Assembly: GCA_903837785.1 (NCBI GenBank)
Contig: CAILVY010000046.1
Span: 1 to 40,573, forward strand
DNA from: Candidatus Hydrogenedentota bacterium
Lineage (GTDB): Bacteria > Hydrogenedentota > Hydrogenedentia > Hydrogenedentales > CAILVY01
Length of the DNA: 40,573 bases
Direction: 5' to 3'
In this document: one piece after another, positions 1 through 8,019 of the stretch
Position numbering within the stretch: the first letter of the stretch is position 1
How the letters are laid out: each line of letters begins with the position of its first letter
The notes under the pieces: generated by a model
The model's input: the letters and a program-made list of their open reading frames with translations, nothing else
Database searches by the model: none
Told to the model about the DNA's origin: nothing
Position numbers and translations under genes: made by a program

Positions 1-78
1 GGCGAAGGCGAAGGCGAAGGCGAAGGCGAAGGCGAAGGCGAAGGCGAAGGCGAAGGCGAAGGCGAAGGCGAAGGCGAA
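1..78 (+). repeat. Hexanucleotide tandem repeat (GGCGAA)x13, in frame
   Basis: Thirteen perfect GGCGAA units run from the window edge to base 78 and encode (Gly-Glu)n. The array probably continues upstream. Being a perfect hexamer it keeps the frame whatever the copy number, so slippage would only change linker length. Confidence 0.95.
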
Positions 79-384
79 GGCGGGCCGCCGGAGATTCACA
101 GCGCGGATGAGAATGGCGACCACTGGATTGACTTGTCCGAATTACTGCGCGTGATTCAGTTCTTCAATTCGGATGGCCTGCATTGTCAGGCGGGAACGGA
201 GGATGGCTTTGCGCCGGGTCCCGGCGATCAGGCCTGTACGCCGCATGGCGCGGACTACAACCCGCAGGATTGGCGCGTGGATCTCTCCGAACTGTTGCGC
301 ATGATTCAGTTCTTCAATTCGGGGGGATATCACGCCTGCCCCGGCGAGGCCACGGAAGACGGCTACTGCGTCGGGGCGCCATGA
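1..384 (+). CDS. Secreted protein, 3' part: Gly-Glu linker plus C-terminal EF-hand/dockerin-like module
   Basis: The reading frame is open from base 1 and ends in TGA at 382-384, so only the C-terminal 127 residues are visible. They begin with 13 Gly-Glu dipeptides, a flexible linker, followed by two EF-hand-like segments. The first loop (106-141) reads DENGDHWIDLSE and fits the 12-residue calcium-binding pattern DxNxDxxIDxxE. The second, DYNPQDWRVDLSE, is one residue longer. Each is followed by an LLR(V/M)IQFFN helix and a Cys-containing turn. The paired arrangement resembles a type I dockerin. A near-identical module ends the protein at 27581-30223. The N-terminal function is outside the window. 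The role is probably attachment or sorting on the cell surface, which is inferred. The next gene starts 620 bp downstream. Confidence 0.8.
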   Translation, partial: GEGEGEGEGEGEGEGEGEGEGEGEGEGGPPEIHSADENGDHWIDLSELLRVIQFFNSDGLHCQAGTEDGFAPGPGDQACTPHGADYNPQDWRVDLSELLRMIQFFNSGGYHACPGEATEDGYCVGAP

Positions 385-788
385 CGGGCAACTGCGCCCC
401 GGAACGGAGGCGTGGCCGGACCGGGAACGATTTCGCGCCGGGGGGATGACGCGCAGGGCAACCGCATTGTAACCGGAACCGTTTCGGGGTCTGGCGGCTG
501 TCTTCAGTGCGACGATTCGTGTCGTGAATCTCTCCAAGTCCACGCGCGATTTCCCCGGTTTCGGTTCTCGGTCCACCACACCCCAACTTCGATTCTCAGG
601 AGGCGCACGTGGCGTAGCAGCCCCCGCACGGGGGCGGGAGATGGAGCGAAAAGCACGGCCATCCAATCCACGACTTTCGCTTCGGTCCCCATCGTCGATG
701 CGGATGCGGTGCTCGCTCACGCCATGACCGCCAAGCGGGATAATCGACGCCGCAAGGCCATGCGGGGCACATCGTTTTTCAGGTGATC

Positions 789-810
789 GCGCCGTATCGG
801 CGCCCTTTTC
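789..810 (+). terminator. Terminator-like hairpin
   Basis: Stem GCGCCG (789-794), loop TAT, CGGCGC (798-803), followed by CCTTTTC. It is short and the T-run is weak. It lies just before the repeat cluster and could insulate the 1005 operon from upstream transcription. Confidence 0.4.
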
Positions 811-813
811 TAG

Positions 814-868
814 CATATTTGATAGGGCCTATCATATTTGGTAGGAAATCCAGCATATTTGATAGGGC
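814..868 (+). promoter_or_regulatory. Three direct repeats (CATATTTGATAGGGC type) with a central palindrome; putative operator
   Basis: Copies start at 814 (CATATTTGATAGGGC), 833 (CATATTTGGTAGG) and 854 (CATATTTGATAGGGC, identical to the first). They are spaced 19 and 21 bp apart, close to two helical turns. Between the first two lies a perfect inverted repeat GATAGG-G-CCTATC (821-833). The cluster is an A+T-rich island about 140 bp upstream of the ABC-type ATPase gene. The pattern suits cooperative binding of a regulator. I do not recognise the motif as a known regulon box. Confidence 0.6.
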
Positions 869-1004
869 CCCGCGCCACGAATTCCAAAACCCATGCATTT
901 TCGGGCTTTCGCACGCATGGCACGAAAACTGCTTCCTTAATGCTGTGCTGGATGAAAAAGCAGCGCACTACAGTGAAACGCATGAGGAAACAGGGAGACG
1001 CACA

Positions 1005-1823
1005 ATGATCAGGCAAATCACCATTATTCCGGGGCATGGCAAGAGCCATGCGCCCGAATCCGTCCCGCGCATCGAGCTGAACATGGGCGATGTCGTGAGC
1101 ATCGTGGGCCCGACGGGTTCGGGGAAGACGACGCTTATTAACGATATTGAACTCTTTGCGAATGGAGACACGCCGACGGGCCGCCGCATCTTGATTGATG
1201 GCGAGGCGCCGCCGAATATCTATCGCGAGGACCCGGCGTATCACCCCATCGCGCTGATCACGCAACACACGAACTTCCTGTCGGACTTGCCCGTGAAGAG
1301 CTTCCTGAGCACACACGCGCAGATCCGGAGTGCGGATCCGCAGAACGTGGACGAACTCGTGGCGCAAACGCTGGATTTTGCCAATCAACTCACGGGCGAG
1401 CCGATCATCCTGTCGAGTCGGATGACGGAACTGAGCGGGGGGCAGACGCGGGCGCTGCTTATCGCGGACGCGACGATCGTGTGCAACACCCCGATCGTGC
1501 TCCTGGACGAGGTGGAGAATGCGGGCATCCACCGCACGCGCGCCCTCGAACTGCTGCGGGCGTACAAGAAGATCTTCATTTTCGTGACACACGACCCGCG
1601 CATCGCCCTCCTCTCCGATTTCCGGATCGTCATGCGCCATGGGAGCATCACGGAGGTGATCAAGACCGAGGCCGCGGAACGGGCCTTTGCGGTAACTGTC
1701 AGCCGCCTCGATGACGCGCTCTCCCGCCTCCGGAACACGATTCGCCTGGGCGGTCGCCTGACGCAGGAAGACATGGCCGGCCTCAACGCCTTTGGGCCGG
1801 CGTCGGCGGAGGTGGGCGCATGA
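1005..1823 (+). CDS. ABC-type ATPase subunit without transporter partner
   Basis: A soluble 272-residue ATP-binding cassette protein. Visible motifs are Walker A GPTGSGKTT (35-43), Q-loop Q87 in ALITQH, signature LSGGQ (143-147), Walker B IVLLDEVE (D168, E169) and the switch histidine H196 in FVTHD. The ATG at 1005 is preceded by GGGAG about 8 bp upstream. An open frame continues 5' to 783 but without family sequence. No permease is encoded nearby. The downstream GTPase overlaps by 4 bp and an Fe-S protein follows, so the three probably form one complex or maturation pathway instead of a transporter. An ATP-driven metallocentre or corrinoid-protein activation role is an inference. Confidence 0.85.
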   Translation: MIRQITIIPGHGKSHAPESVPRIELNMGDVVSIVGPTGSGKTTLINDIELFANGDTPTGRRILIDGEAPPNIYREDPAYHPIALITQHTNFLSDLPVKSFLSTHAQIRSADPQNVDELVAQTLDFANQLTGEPIILSSRMTELSGGQTRALLIADATIVCNTPIVLLDEVENAGIHRTRALELLRAYKKIFIFVTHDPRIALLSDFRIVMRHGSITEVIKTEAAERAFAVTVSRLDDALSRLRNTIRLGGRLTQEDMAGLNAFGPASAEVGA

Positions 1824-2521
1824 AACTCGTCATTTGTGCCGGACCCGCGACGGTGGGAAAGACCTCCGTGCTGCGCCATGTCGCGCGGAAACTGATCGCG
1901 GCGCATCATCATCTCGCGTTCCTGAAGATTGACGTTCAATTCGCGGACGAGGATGAAGTCTTCGCGCAGGAATTCGAGATTCCCGCGCGCAAAGCCTACT
2001 CCGGCGAATTGTGCCCGGATCATTGCAGCGTGCTCGTGCTGGGCGACGCCTTGCGTTGGGCGGAAGGTGCCGGCGCGGACATTCTGCTCGTCGAAACCGC
2101 GGGCCTTTGCCTGCGCTGCGCCCCTTATGTGGACGGTGGACTCGGCATCATGACGATGGAAGCCACGAGCGGCATGAACTTGCCAAGGAAAGTGGGGCCC
2201 ATGCTTTCGCTGGCGGACATCGCAGTAGTCACGAAGATCGACCTCGTATCCCAGGCCGAACGGGAGGTGTTCCGGGCGCGGATCAAGGAGGCGGCGCCTG
2301 CAGTGCGGATCCGGGAAGTGAACGCGCTCTACGGCATCGGCATGGACCCGCTCGTGGACCACGTGCTGCAGACGCCCGACGTGAGCGAGGGCCTGATGCT
2401 GCGCGGAAACCCGCCAGTGGGCACCTGCACGATTTGCGTGGGCAAGAAAGACGTGGGCTGGCAGGCGCATTTTGGCGTGGTGCGTGCGCTCGAAAATCAG
2501 AATTTCTACCGCGGCGAATAG
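1820..2521 (+). CDS. HypB/UreG-like P-loop GTPase with extra Cys pairs
   Basis: 233 residues of the SIMIBI-class GTPases that deliver nickel or cobalt cofactors (HypB, UreG, CobW relatives). Visible are the P-loop GPATVGKTS (8-16), a G3-like VETAG (91-95) and the guanine-specificity motif TKID (138-141). Unusual features are three cysteine pairs: C65/C69, C97/C100 immediately after the G3 motif, and C203/C206 in CTIC near the C terminus. These could bind a metal ion or Fe-S cluster. The ATG overlaps the end of the ABC-type ATPase gene (ATGA), which implies translational coupling. The Fe-S protein follows 32 bp later. The substrate protein or metal cannot be told from sequence. Confidence 0.8.
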   Translation: MKLVICAGPATVGKTSVLRHVARKLIAAHHHLAFLKIDVQFADEDEVFAQEFEIPARKAYSGELCPDHCSVLVLGDALRWAEGAGADILLVETAGLCLRCAPYVDGGLGIMTMEATSGMNLPRKVGPMLSLADIAVVTKIDLVSQAEREVFRARIKEAAPAVRIREVNALYGIGMDPLVDHVLQTPDVSEGLMLRGNPPVGTCTICVGKKDVGWQAHFGVVRALENQNFYRGE

Positions 2522-2553
2522 CCGCTTGGGCATGATTGGAGGGAGACCCGTTT

Positions 2554-3264
2554 ATGAGTACAAACATAGATATTTCATTGCCCGGACTGAACTGCGGTTT
2601 GTGCGGCTATCGAAGCTGCGCGGATCTCGCGGAACAATTGAGGGAACACCCCGAGATGATCGAGCGGTGCATTCAGTTGTCGGAGAGCCGGGTCGAGGCC
2701 GCCGCGCGCCTTGCGGCCCTCCGCCCCGAAACCGAATGTTCCCCGGAGGCGTGCGGCGCGTGTCACGCTGCGCCGCAGGCGGCGGCGCAACGCGCGCCCT
2801 GGACCGACACCCTGGGCCGGGACTTCGATTTCTATCTGGAGCACTTCCCGGAAGACCCGGGGCCCCGCGAGATCATCCTGCCGCACAATCCGCTGATCAC
2901 GCGCGAACTCGACGTGCAGGTGGGCGACACGCTTATCGGGCGTCCGCTGGGCATGTCCTGCGGCTGCCCCATCACACACTGTGGCACGGCCATCGAGGTG
3001 GACAAGCGGACGGGGGTGATCACGTGGTGCGTCACGGGCCCATTGGGGCCGCGGCAGCACGGCTACAAAGACCTCGGATACTACATCGCCGAGGCCTATG
3101 AAGGCATCGTCACGGAAAGCCGGTCCGAGTTGCGGATTGGGATGCGGTACTTCTTCCAGCCGCGCATGTGCATGCTCCAATGGCGGCACAGCGGCCTCAT
3201 CAACTACGTGAACCGGAGCGGCCACGGGCGCCAGGTCCGGCTGGAGGGCCTCTTCATCGGATGA
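2554..3264 (+). CDS. Fe-S cluster protein (PF04060-type N-terminal domain)
   Basis: 236 residues. The N terminus has C14-x2-C17-x4-C22-x16-C39 in NCGLCGYRSC...ERC. This is the four-cysteine pattern of the 4Fe-4S domain found in RnfB, the CdhE/AcsC corrinoid Fe-S subunit and related redox proteins. Further cysteines occur at 62, 67, 70 and in SCGCPITHC (136, 138, 143), with C159, so a second metal site is possible. The rest matches no family I can name. The ATG at 2554 is preceded by GGAGGGAG at 2538-2545. A TTG 18 bp upstream is less likely. As third gene of the ATPase-GTPase set, it is a plausible electron donor or the target for activation. Confidence 0.75.
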   Translation: MSTNIDISLPGLNCGLCGYRSCADLAEQLREHPEMIERCIQLSESRVEAAARLAALRPETECSPEACGACHAAPQAAAQRAPWTDTLGRDFDFYLEHFPEDPGPREIILPHNPLITRELDVQVGDTLIGRPLGMSCGCPITHCGTAIEVDKRTGVITWCVTGPLGPRQHGYKDLGYYIAEAYEGIVTESRSELRIGMRYFFQPRMCMLQWRHSGLINYVNRSGHGRQVRLEGLFIG

Positions 3265-3325
3265 CCGCCAAGCCAGGCGAACTCGTCAATTTCAGGGGCC
3301 GGTTGCGCCCCGCGGGTCCCAGCGG

Positions 3326-5368
3326 TCATTTCGGCGCGGGGGAAGCGAAGAGCGGGCGGAGCAGCCGGTTCCTGAATTGCGGTTCGCGCAGCAGCACGGC
3401 CTGGAGGAAAGAGAAACTGTACGTCAGGTGGCCTTCATAGCCGCAGGTATTGCCGCCCCAATCGAAGAATTCGGCGCCGTGAGGATACTTGTCCACGACC
3501 CCGTTCTGGAAGGCGCCGCCGTTGGGGAAGACGCCCCGGACCTGGCGGTCGAGCATGGCATTCATGATCAGGTCGGCCTGTTCGTGGTTGCCGGCCATGT
3601 GCAGGGCGGTCATGTAGTGGACCGCATCGCTGACGCAGCAGCCGCCGTTGAGGTATTTCGTGAACGTGTCGGTGCCGTCCTCGCGATCGGGCGCGCCGCA
3701 GATAGTCGAGGCGGGCGCGCCCTTCTTTGGCAGCAAGTAATCGCCTTTGCGGACCGGGACCAGGGTGAGCGGCACGCCCAGTTCGTAGTTTCGGAAGCCG
3801 ACGCTCACGATAAGATCGTGCAGGCCCTGAAGGATCAGCCGGCCTTGTTCCGCGTCCACTAATCCATATTCAATGGCCAGGCTGTTGATCATGGGGCTGG
3901 CCAGGTTGTGCAGTTGGCCGTCTTCGCTTTTCCACCACGCGATCCAGCCGGTGGCCGGGTCCAGGAGGGTCTTGCTGAAGACAGCTTTCAAGCGGTCCGC
4001 GAGGTTCGTATAGCGCGCCTGGGCCTCGGAGCGGCCGAGCTTGCTCTCGAGATCCGCGAGGCATCGCCAGGCCCGATACGTCAGCTCGTTGCTATAGGCG
4101 TCCTTGTGGCCGGCGTTGATAGTGTCCCAGGCCGAGGCGCTGCGCGCCGGATCCATCAGCGTGCCGTAATTGCCGCTGTGCGTGCATTCGACGAGCCCGT
4201 CGTTGTCGATATCGCGTTTGGCCAGATAGTCCGCGACGAATTCGAGCCGCTCGATGCGTTGCGTGAGCCAGGCCGTATCGCCGGTCGACTCGACGTAGTC
4301 CCACGCCGCGATCACGGGACTGGCATTGGCATCGAGCATGTCGCCGTAATCCCAGTAGGCCACCACTTCGCCGGAGGGCCGCGTTTTCTGGAGGAGCCAG
4401 TAATCCACTGTGCGCCGCACATGGGCGGCGAGCGAAATGCCGGGCGCGGCCTCGGGCGTGAAGAAGGCCTGATCCGCATAGAGAAAGATCAGGCAGCTCA
4501 CCGGGTCGCTGATGACGTTGTTCGAGAGGATGCCGGGCGGGGCGCTGAAGGGGCGGCCCTGTTCCCCCCATCGTGCGCTGGGTTCGAAGATGTTGAACCA
4601 GCCGCGCCGCGCCTTGCGCCAGAGCGTTTCGTTGGCCAGTCCCGCGGGCGCGGGCAGCCAGACGGGTTCGAGGCTCAACGTGAGTGCGGTTTCCGAGGCA
4701 AAGGGGGGCAACTCCAGCACGAAGTCCACGTAGTGCTCTTTGCGGCTGCCTTCCAGCCACGCTTTCAGGCCCGGCTGTTCCGCGCACTTCAGCAGCATCT
4801 GCCCGAAGTCGGGCGCACTGAGAATCACCGGGAGCCGCAGGCTTCCGTCCTCGTTCCATTCCGCGGCAAACGCCGTCACCGCCGCGACACGGGCGTCAAA
4901 AGGGAAGATCAGCCGAAGCCCTTCGATGGACGACCCGGTGATCCGCATGTTCAGGCTGCCGGCATTGTTCGTCAGGGTCCAGGCAAGCTCCTGCCCTTCG
5001 AACAGTTCGCAACGATACTCGATGTTGTTTTCGTCCGCGCCGCGCCGGGCGCCTTTCAATTTCGGCTGCCACTGGCCGTCCTTCAGGATGCGCAAGGCCA
5101 TGGGCGCGCGCAGCAGGTTGACCTTGGCGCGCTCGCCGCCTTCCGTATCCCAACTCAGGAAAGGAATCGCCGGGTGGGCATTGTCCGCGTCGATGCGCAG
5201 CACCGGACGCGCGGGCGGCGGCGCGATTGGCAGTTCCGGCGCTTGCGCCTCGGCCGCACCCGCAAACAAGAGGAGGACGGCGAGCAGTCCCACGCCGCGG
5301 CGGGGCCTACGACAGCCCGAAGACCCGTTCGGCGTTTCCATGCAGGAACAGATCGCGTGTCTCATCAT
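3326..5368 (-). CDS. Secreted six-hairpin (alpha/alpha toroid) glycosidase-like protein
   Basis: 680 residues. The ATG at 5368 has AAGGAG 10 bp upstream and overlaps the amidohydrolase gene by 62 bp. An N-terminal basic stretch (RRPRR) and hydrophobic core (GLLAVLLLFAGAAEAQA) form a signal peptide. A beta-sandwich-like region follows, then from about residue 270 a helical barrel with features of the six-hairpin glycosidase superfamily (GH63/GH78/GH94-like): AYWDYGDMLDANA, DIDNDGLVE and Trp/Asp/Glu-rich turns. It is probably periplasmic or extracellular and cuts a plant or algal glycan. The linkage cannot be assigned. The sulfatase and amidohydrolase upstream on the same strand suggest one unit. 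Confidence 0.75.
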   Translation of the reverse strand: MMRHAICSCMETPNGSSGCRRPRRGVGLLAVLLLFAGAAEAQAPELPIAPPPARPVLRIDADNAHPAIPFLSWDTEGGERAKVNLLRAPMALRILKDGQWQPKLKGARRGADENNIEYRCELFEGQELAWTLTNNAGSLNMRITGSSIEGLRLIFPFDARVAAVTAFAAEWNEDGSLRLPVILSAPDFGQMLLKCAEQPGLKAWLEGSRKEHYVDFVLELPPFASETALTLSLEPVWLPAPAGLANETLWRKARRGWFNIFEPSARWGEQGRPFSAPPGILSNNVISDPVSCLIFLYADQAFFTPEAAPGISLAAHVRRTVDYWLLQKTRPSGEVVAYWDYGDMLDANASPVIAAWDYVESTGDTAWLTQRIERLEFVADYLAKRDIDNDGLVECTHSGNYGTLMDPARSASAWDTINAGHKDAYSNELTYRAWRCLADLESKLGRSEAQARYTNLADRLKAVFSKTLLDPATGWIAWWKSEDGQLHNLASPMINSLAIEYGLVDAEQGRLILQGLHDLIVSVGFRNYELGVPLTLVPVRKGDYLLPKKGAPASTICGAPDREDGTDTFTKYLNGGCCVSDAVHYMTALHMAGNHEQADLIMNAMLDRQVRGVFPNGGAFQNGVVDKYPHGAEFFDWGGNTCGYEGHLTYSFSFLQAVLLREPQFRNRLLRPLFASPAPK

Positions 5369-6131
5369 TGAGTTCCAGCTCCTTCAGGCCTTCCAGGCAC
5401 ATCTGCGCCGTCAACATGGGGAAGTTGCTTCCAAACAGCACCTTCTTCCTTCCGTGTCCGCGCATGTAATCCGCCAGCTCTTTCGGGAAACGCTTCGCCT
5501 TGTAGGCCGACGTGTCGATGTACACGTTGGGGTACTTGCTCGCCAAGGCGATCATCTCCACCGTCCACGGATAGCCGATGTGCCCGGCCACGATCTTCAG
5601 TTCCGGGAACTCGAGGGCCACCTCGTCGAGATAGGGGATGGGACGTCCCGGTTCCGAGGGGCAGAGCGGGCCCGTGTGGCCCACTTGCAGGCAGAACGGC
5701 ACGCCCAGTTCCACGCACTCGGCGAAGAGGGGATAGTAACGGCGGTCGTTCGGCGGCAGGTTCCACAGCCACGGAACGATGCGCAGTCCCCGGAATCCGA
5801 GATCGCGGACACAGCGCCGCAGTTCGCGGACGGCATCCATCGGCCGATACAAGTCCACGGAGGCCAGGCCCGCCAGGCGCTTCGGATGCTGGCGCACCCA
5901 GCCGGCCACTTCGTCGTTCGAGATGAGCGCGCCCTGCGGCCCATGCCACGCGCAGATCAGCCCCGTGCGCACATTGGCCATGTCCATCGTACCCAGGGTG
6001 AACTCGATCGGGATCTCGCCGGGCATGGAATCTCCCATCCAGCGCCGCAACGAGTCGAACATCGGATGCATGATGAACCTGGACGTTGGGTGCTGCATCC
6101 ACACGTCAACGAGATAGTGTCCTTCGCCCAT
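5307..6131 (-). CDS. Amidohydrolase-family (PF04909-like) protein with altered metal site
   Basis: 274 residues with the TIM-barrel layout of the ACMSD/amidohydrolase-2 family: VDVWMQHP at the N terminus, GHTGP (H152), AGHIGYPW (H184) and LFGSNFP near the end. The start at 6131 follows AAGGGAGA at good spacing. The usual N-terminal HxH is WxxH here (W11, H14), and the usual Asp in G-(S/T)-D is Asn (N236). Two standard metal ligands are therefore missing. The enzyme may use one metal differently or be non-hydrolytic. No signal peptide is seen, so it is cytoplasmic. It lies between the sulfatase and glycosidase genes in one apparent operon. Confidence 0.75.
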   Translation of the reverse strand: MGEGHYLVDVWMQHPTSRFIMHPMFDSLRRWMGDSMPGEIPIEFTLGTMDMANVRTGLICAWHGPQGALISNDEVAGWVRQHPKRLAGLASVDLYRPMDAVRELRRCVRDLGFRGLRIVPWLWNLPPNDRRYYPLFAECVELGVPFCLQVGHTGPLCPSEPGRPIPYLDEVALEFPELKIVAGHIGYPWTVEMIALASKYPNVYIDTSAYKAKRFPKELADYMRGHGRKKVLFGSNFPMLTAQMCLEGLKELELNDETRDLFLHGNAERVFGLS

Positions 6132-6227
6132 CGGATTCTCCCTTCACACCGCGGCTATCGTGATCGCCGAAGCCGCATCATAGACCGGCGAAATGGGGCA
6201 ATCAAGCGGCCCATGGCTGTGCGCCTC

Positions 6228-7880
6228 TTAACGCAGCCGCACAGACACACTCTCTGGTCCGCCGGCAGCGGTGCTGATTTCCAGGCGCCCATCGCCTTCG
6301 GGAATGTGGGGCGCCGTCAACGTGCACAGGGCGGTGTTGGCGGACAGCGCCTGGCGCACTTCAACGCCGTTCAGGCGGAAGATCACCTCGCCGGGCTTCT
6401 CTTGCACGGGGAAGGTTGCCGTGATTTCGTACGCGCCGCCACGGGCGACATGCACTTCCCAGCAGCCGATGTTGCCGTCGTGCCAGCTTTCGGCGGCACG
6501 CCAGTCCTGGCGCGTCAGCACTGTGGGGTTCTCGTGCGGCGTGCCGAGATGGATGCGCGGCGGGGCGTAGCCGCGGGTGCTGCCGACGTCCCGGAACCAC
6601 GCCTCGTAACGGGCGCGCAAGTCCGCGACGAGGCCGGGGTCCTGCGCGGCGATATCCGTTTGCTCGGCGGGATCCGTCTGGAGATCGTAAAGCTCCTTGC
6701 CTTCCACGAGTTTGTAGCGCTGGGTGAGCACCGCGCTGTTGACGAAGGGTTTCGGTTCATCCCCGCGATGCCACTGAAAGAAAAGGGTGCGATCAGGCCA
6801 GGGGGTTTTGGGGTCTTTCAACAGGGGGAGCAGGCTCGCGCCGTCGAGCTTGTTCCTGGATTCCCCGCCGCAGATCTCCGTCAGCGTGGGGAAGACGTCG
6901 ATATGGGCGGCGATGCGGTCAATGTCCAGGCCGGGGCGGAAGTGATCCGGCCAGCGAATGAAGAACGGCACGCGAATGCCGCCTTCATACGCCGTGCCCT
7001 TTGTGCCGCGCAGGCCCGCATTGAAGCGGTCCTTGTGCTGCGCGCCATTGTCCGTCATGAAGATGAGGATCGTGTTCCGGCTGAGGTCGAGCTTGTCGAG
7101 CGCGCCCATGATGCGCCCGACGTTTTCATCGATGTTGGCGATCATGCCGTAGACTTTTGCGGTCTTTTCGGGAAGCCCCATGGCGAGATAGGGCGCGCTG
7201 TAGCGCTCGTCGACGATGAGCGGTTCGTGCGGCGCGTTGAAGGCGACATAGGCGAAGAAGGGCGATTGCCGGTTCTCCTCGATGAAGCGGAGGGCGGCGT
7301 CCGTGAAGAGGTCCGTGCAGTAGCCCTTGCAGGGCGTGTCCTGCCCGTTGTGCGAGAGGATCGGGTCGAAGTAACTGTTGTTGCGCGGCTCGGAGGGCTG
7401 GCAGATGCCGCCGCCCTTGTGCACGAGCGATTCCTGAAAGCCCTGATCCACGGCGCGCATCGGATAATTGTCCCCGAGATGCCACTTCCCGAAGAGCCCG
7501 GTCCGGTACCCCGCCCCCGCGAGCGACTCGGCCAGGGTGAATTCGTCCGCATGCATCATCGAGCGGCCCTGATACGTGTCTACAACGCCCGTCCGATAGT
7601 TGTAGCGCCCGGTCATCAGGCATGCGCGCGTGGGCGAGCACACCGGGCAGACATGGAAACGGGTTAGGCGCGTGCTCTCCGCATAGAGACGGTCGAGGTT
7701 CGGCGTCTTGAGGTGCGGATTGCCATGGCAGGCGAGATCGCCGTAACCCTGATCGTCCGTGATAATCAGCACGACGTTGGGCCGCGGCGTGGCCTCGCCG
7801 AAGGCCCGCGTGGCGCATCCCGTGAGCCCGGTGAGCAGGGCTGCCCGCTGGAGAAAGGTTCGCCGGCTGAATTGTCGCAT
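6228..7880 (-). CDS. Tat-exported sulfatase (type I, formylglycine-dependent)
   Basis: 550 residues. It starts with a Tat-like signal (SRRTFLQ followed by a hydrophobic stretch; a cysteine at position 22 could make it a lipoprotein). The alkaline-phosphatase-fold sulfatase domain begins PNVVLIITDDQGYGD, with metal ligands D42 and D43. The active-site signature CSPTR (81-85) carries the cysteine that is converted to formylglycine by a sulfatase-modifying enzyme, and GKWHLG follows. A beta-sandwich tail closes the protein. GGGAGGTG lies 5 bp before the ATG. No modifying enzyme is encoded in the window. It probably removes sulfate from polysaccharides or glycosaminoglycans. First gene of the minus-strand unit down to 3326, and divergent from the AraC-type gene. 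Confidence 0.92.
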   Translation of the reverse strand: MRQFSRRTFLQRAALLTGLTGCATRAFGEATPRPNVVLIITDDQGYGDLACHGNPHLKTPNLDRLYAESTRLTRFHVCPVCSPTRACLMTGRYNYRTGVVDTYQGRSMMHADEFTLAESLAGAGYRTGLFGKWHLGDNYPMRAVDQGFQESLVHKGGGICQPSEPRNNSYFDPILSHNGQDTPCKGYCTDLFTDAALRFIEENRQSPFFAYVAFNAPHEPLIVDERYSAPYLAMGLPEKTAKVYGMIANIDENVGRIMGALDKLDLSRNTILIFMTDNGAQHKDRFNAGLRGTKGTAYEGGIRVPFFIRWPDHFRPGLDIDRIAAHIDVFPTLTEICGGESRNKLDGASLLPLLKDPKTPWPDRTLFFQWHRGDEPKPFVNSAVLTQRYKLVEGKELYDLQTDPAEQTDIAAQDPGLVADLRARYEAWFRDVGSTRGYAPPRIHLGTPHENPTVLTRQDWRAAESWHDGNIGCWEVHVARGGAYEITATFPVQEKPGEVIFRLNGVEVRQALSANTALCTLTAPHIPEGDGRLEISTAAGGPESVSVRLR

Positions 7881-8019
7881 GAGCCACCTCCCGTTTCTTC
7901 GCCTATGCTACAAGTCCAGGCACACGAAGTCGAACTGGCCCCGCGGCAAAATGCGCAAGGCGCATCAAGCAAAAGCGTCCGGCTTGCGCTATCATAGGGA
8001 CCGAACCGGGAGCGAGGAC

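Larger units (their letters stand above)
385..1004. other. Long intergenic region without a supportable gene
   Basis: The 620 bp between the secreted protein and the ABC-type ATPase gene contain several overlapping open frames on both strands. None has family-like sequence or a convincing ribosome site. The region holds a short GC hairpin at 621-634 (CCCCCG-CA-CGGGGG), a terminator-like hairpin at 789-810, and the repeat/palindrome cluster at 814-868. The base composition becomes notably more A+T-rich from about 806, as expected of a control region for the genes starting at 1005. Confidence 0.6.

Noticed and set aside
1..78. Possible CRISPR-like array
   Set aside because: The units are contiguous hexamers without spacers and code for Gly-Glu in frame.
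412..816. Overlapping short frames on both strands after the first gene
   Set aside because: No ribosome site, Arg/Pro-rich composition, no recognisable family. Treated as non-coding.
4740..7667. 975-codon open frame on the plus strand
   Set aside because: It is antisense to the amidohydrolase and sulfatase genes, whose motifs are clear. The translation is low-complexity, rich in Arg, Ala and His, with no family features. Such shadows are normal at this GC content.
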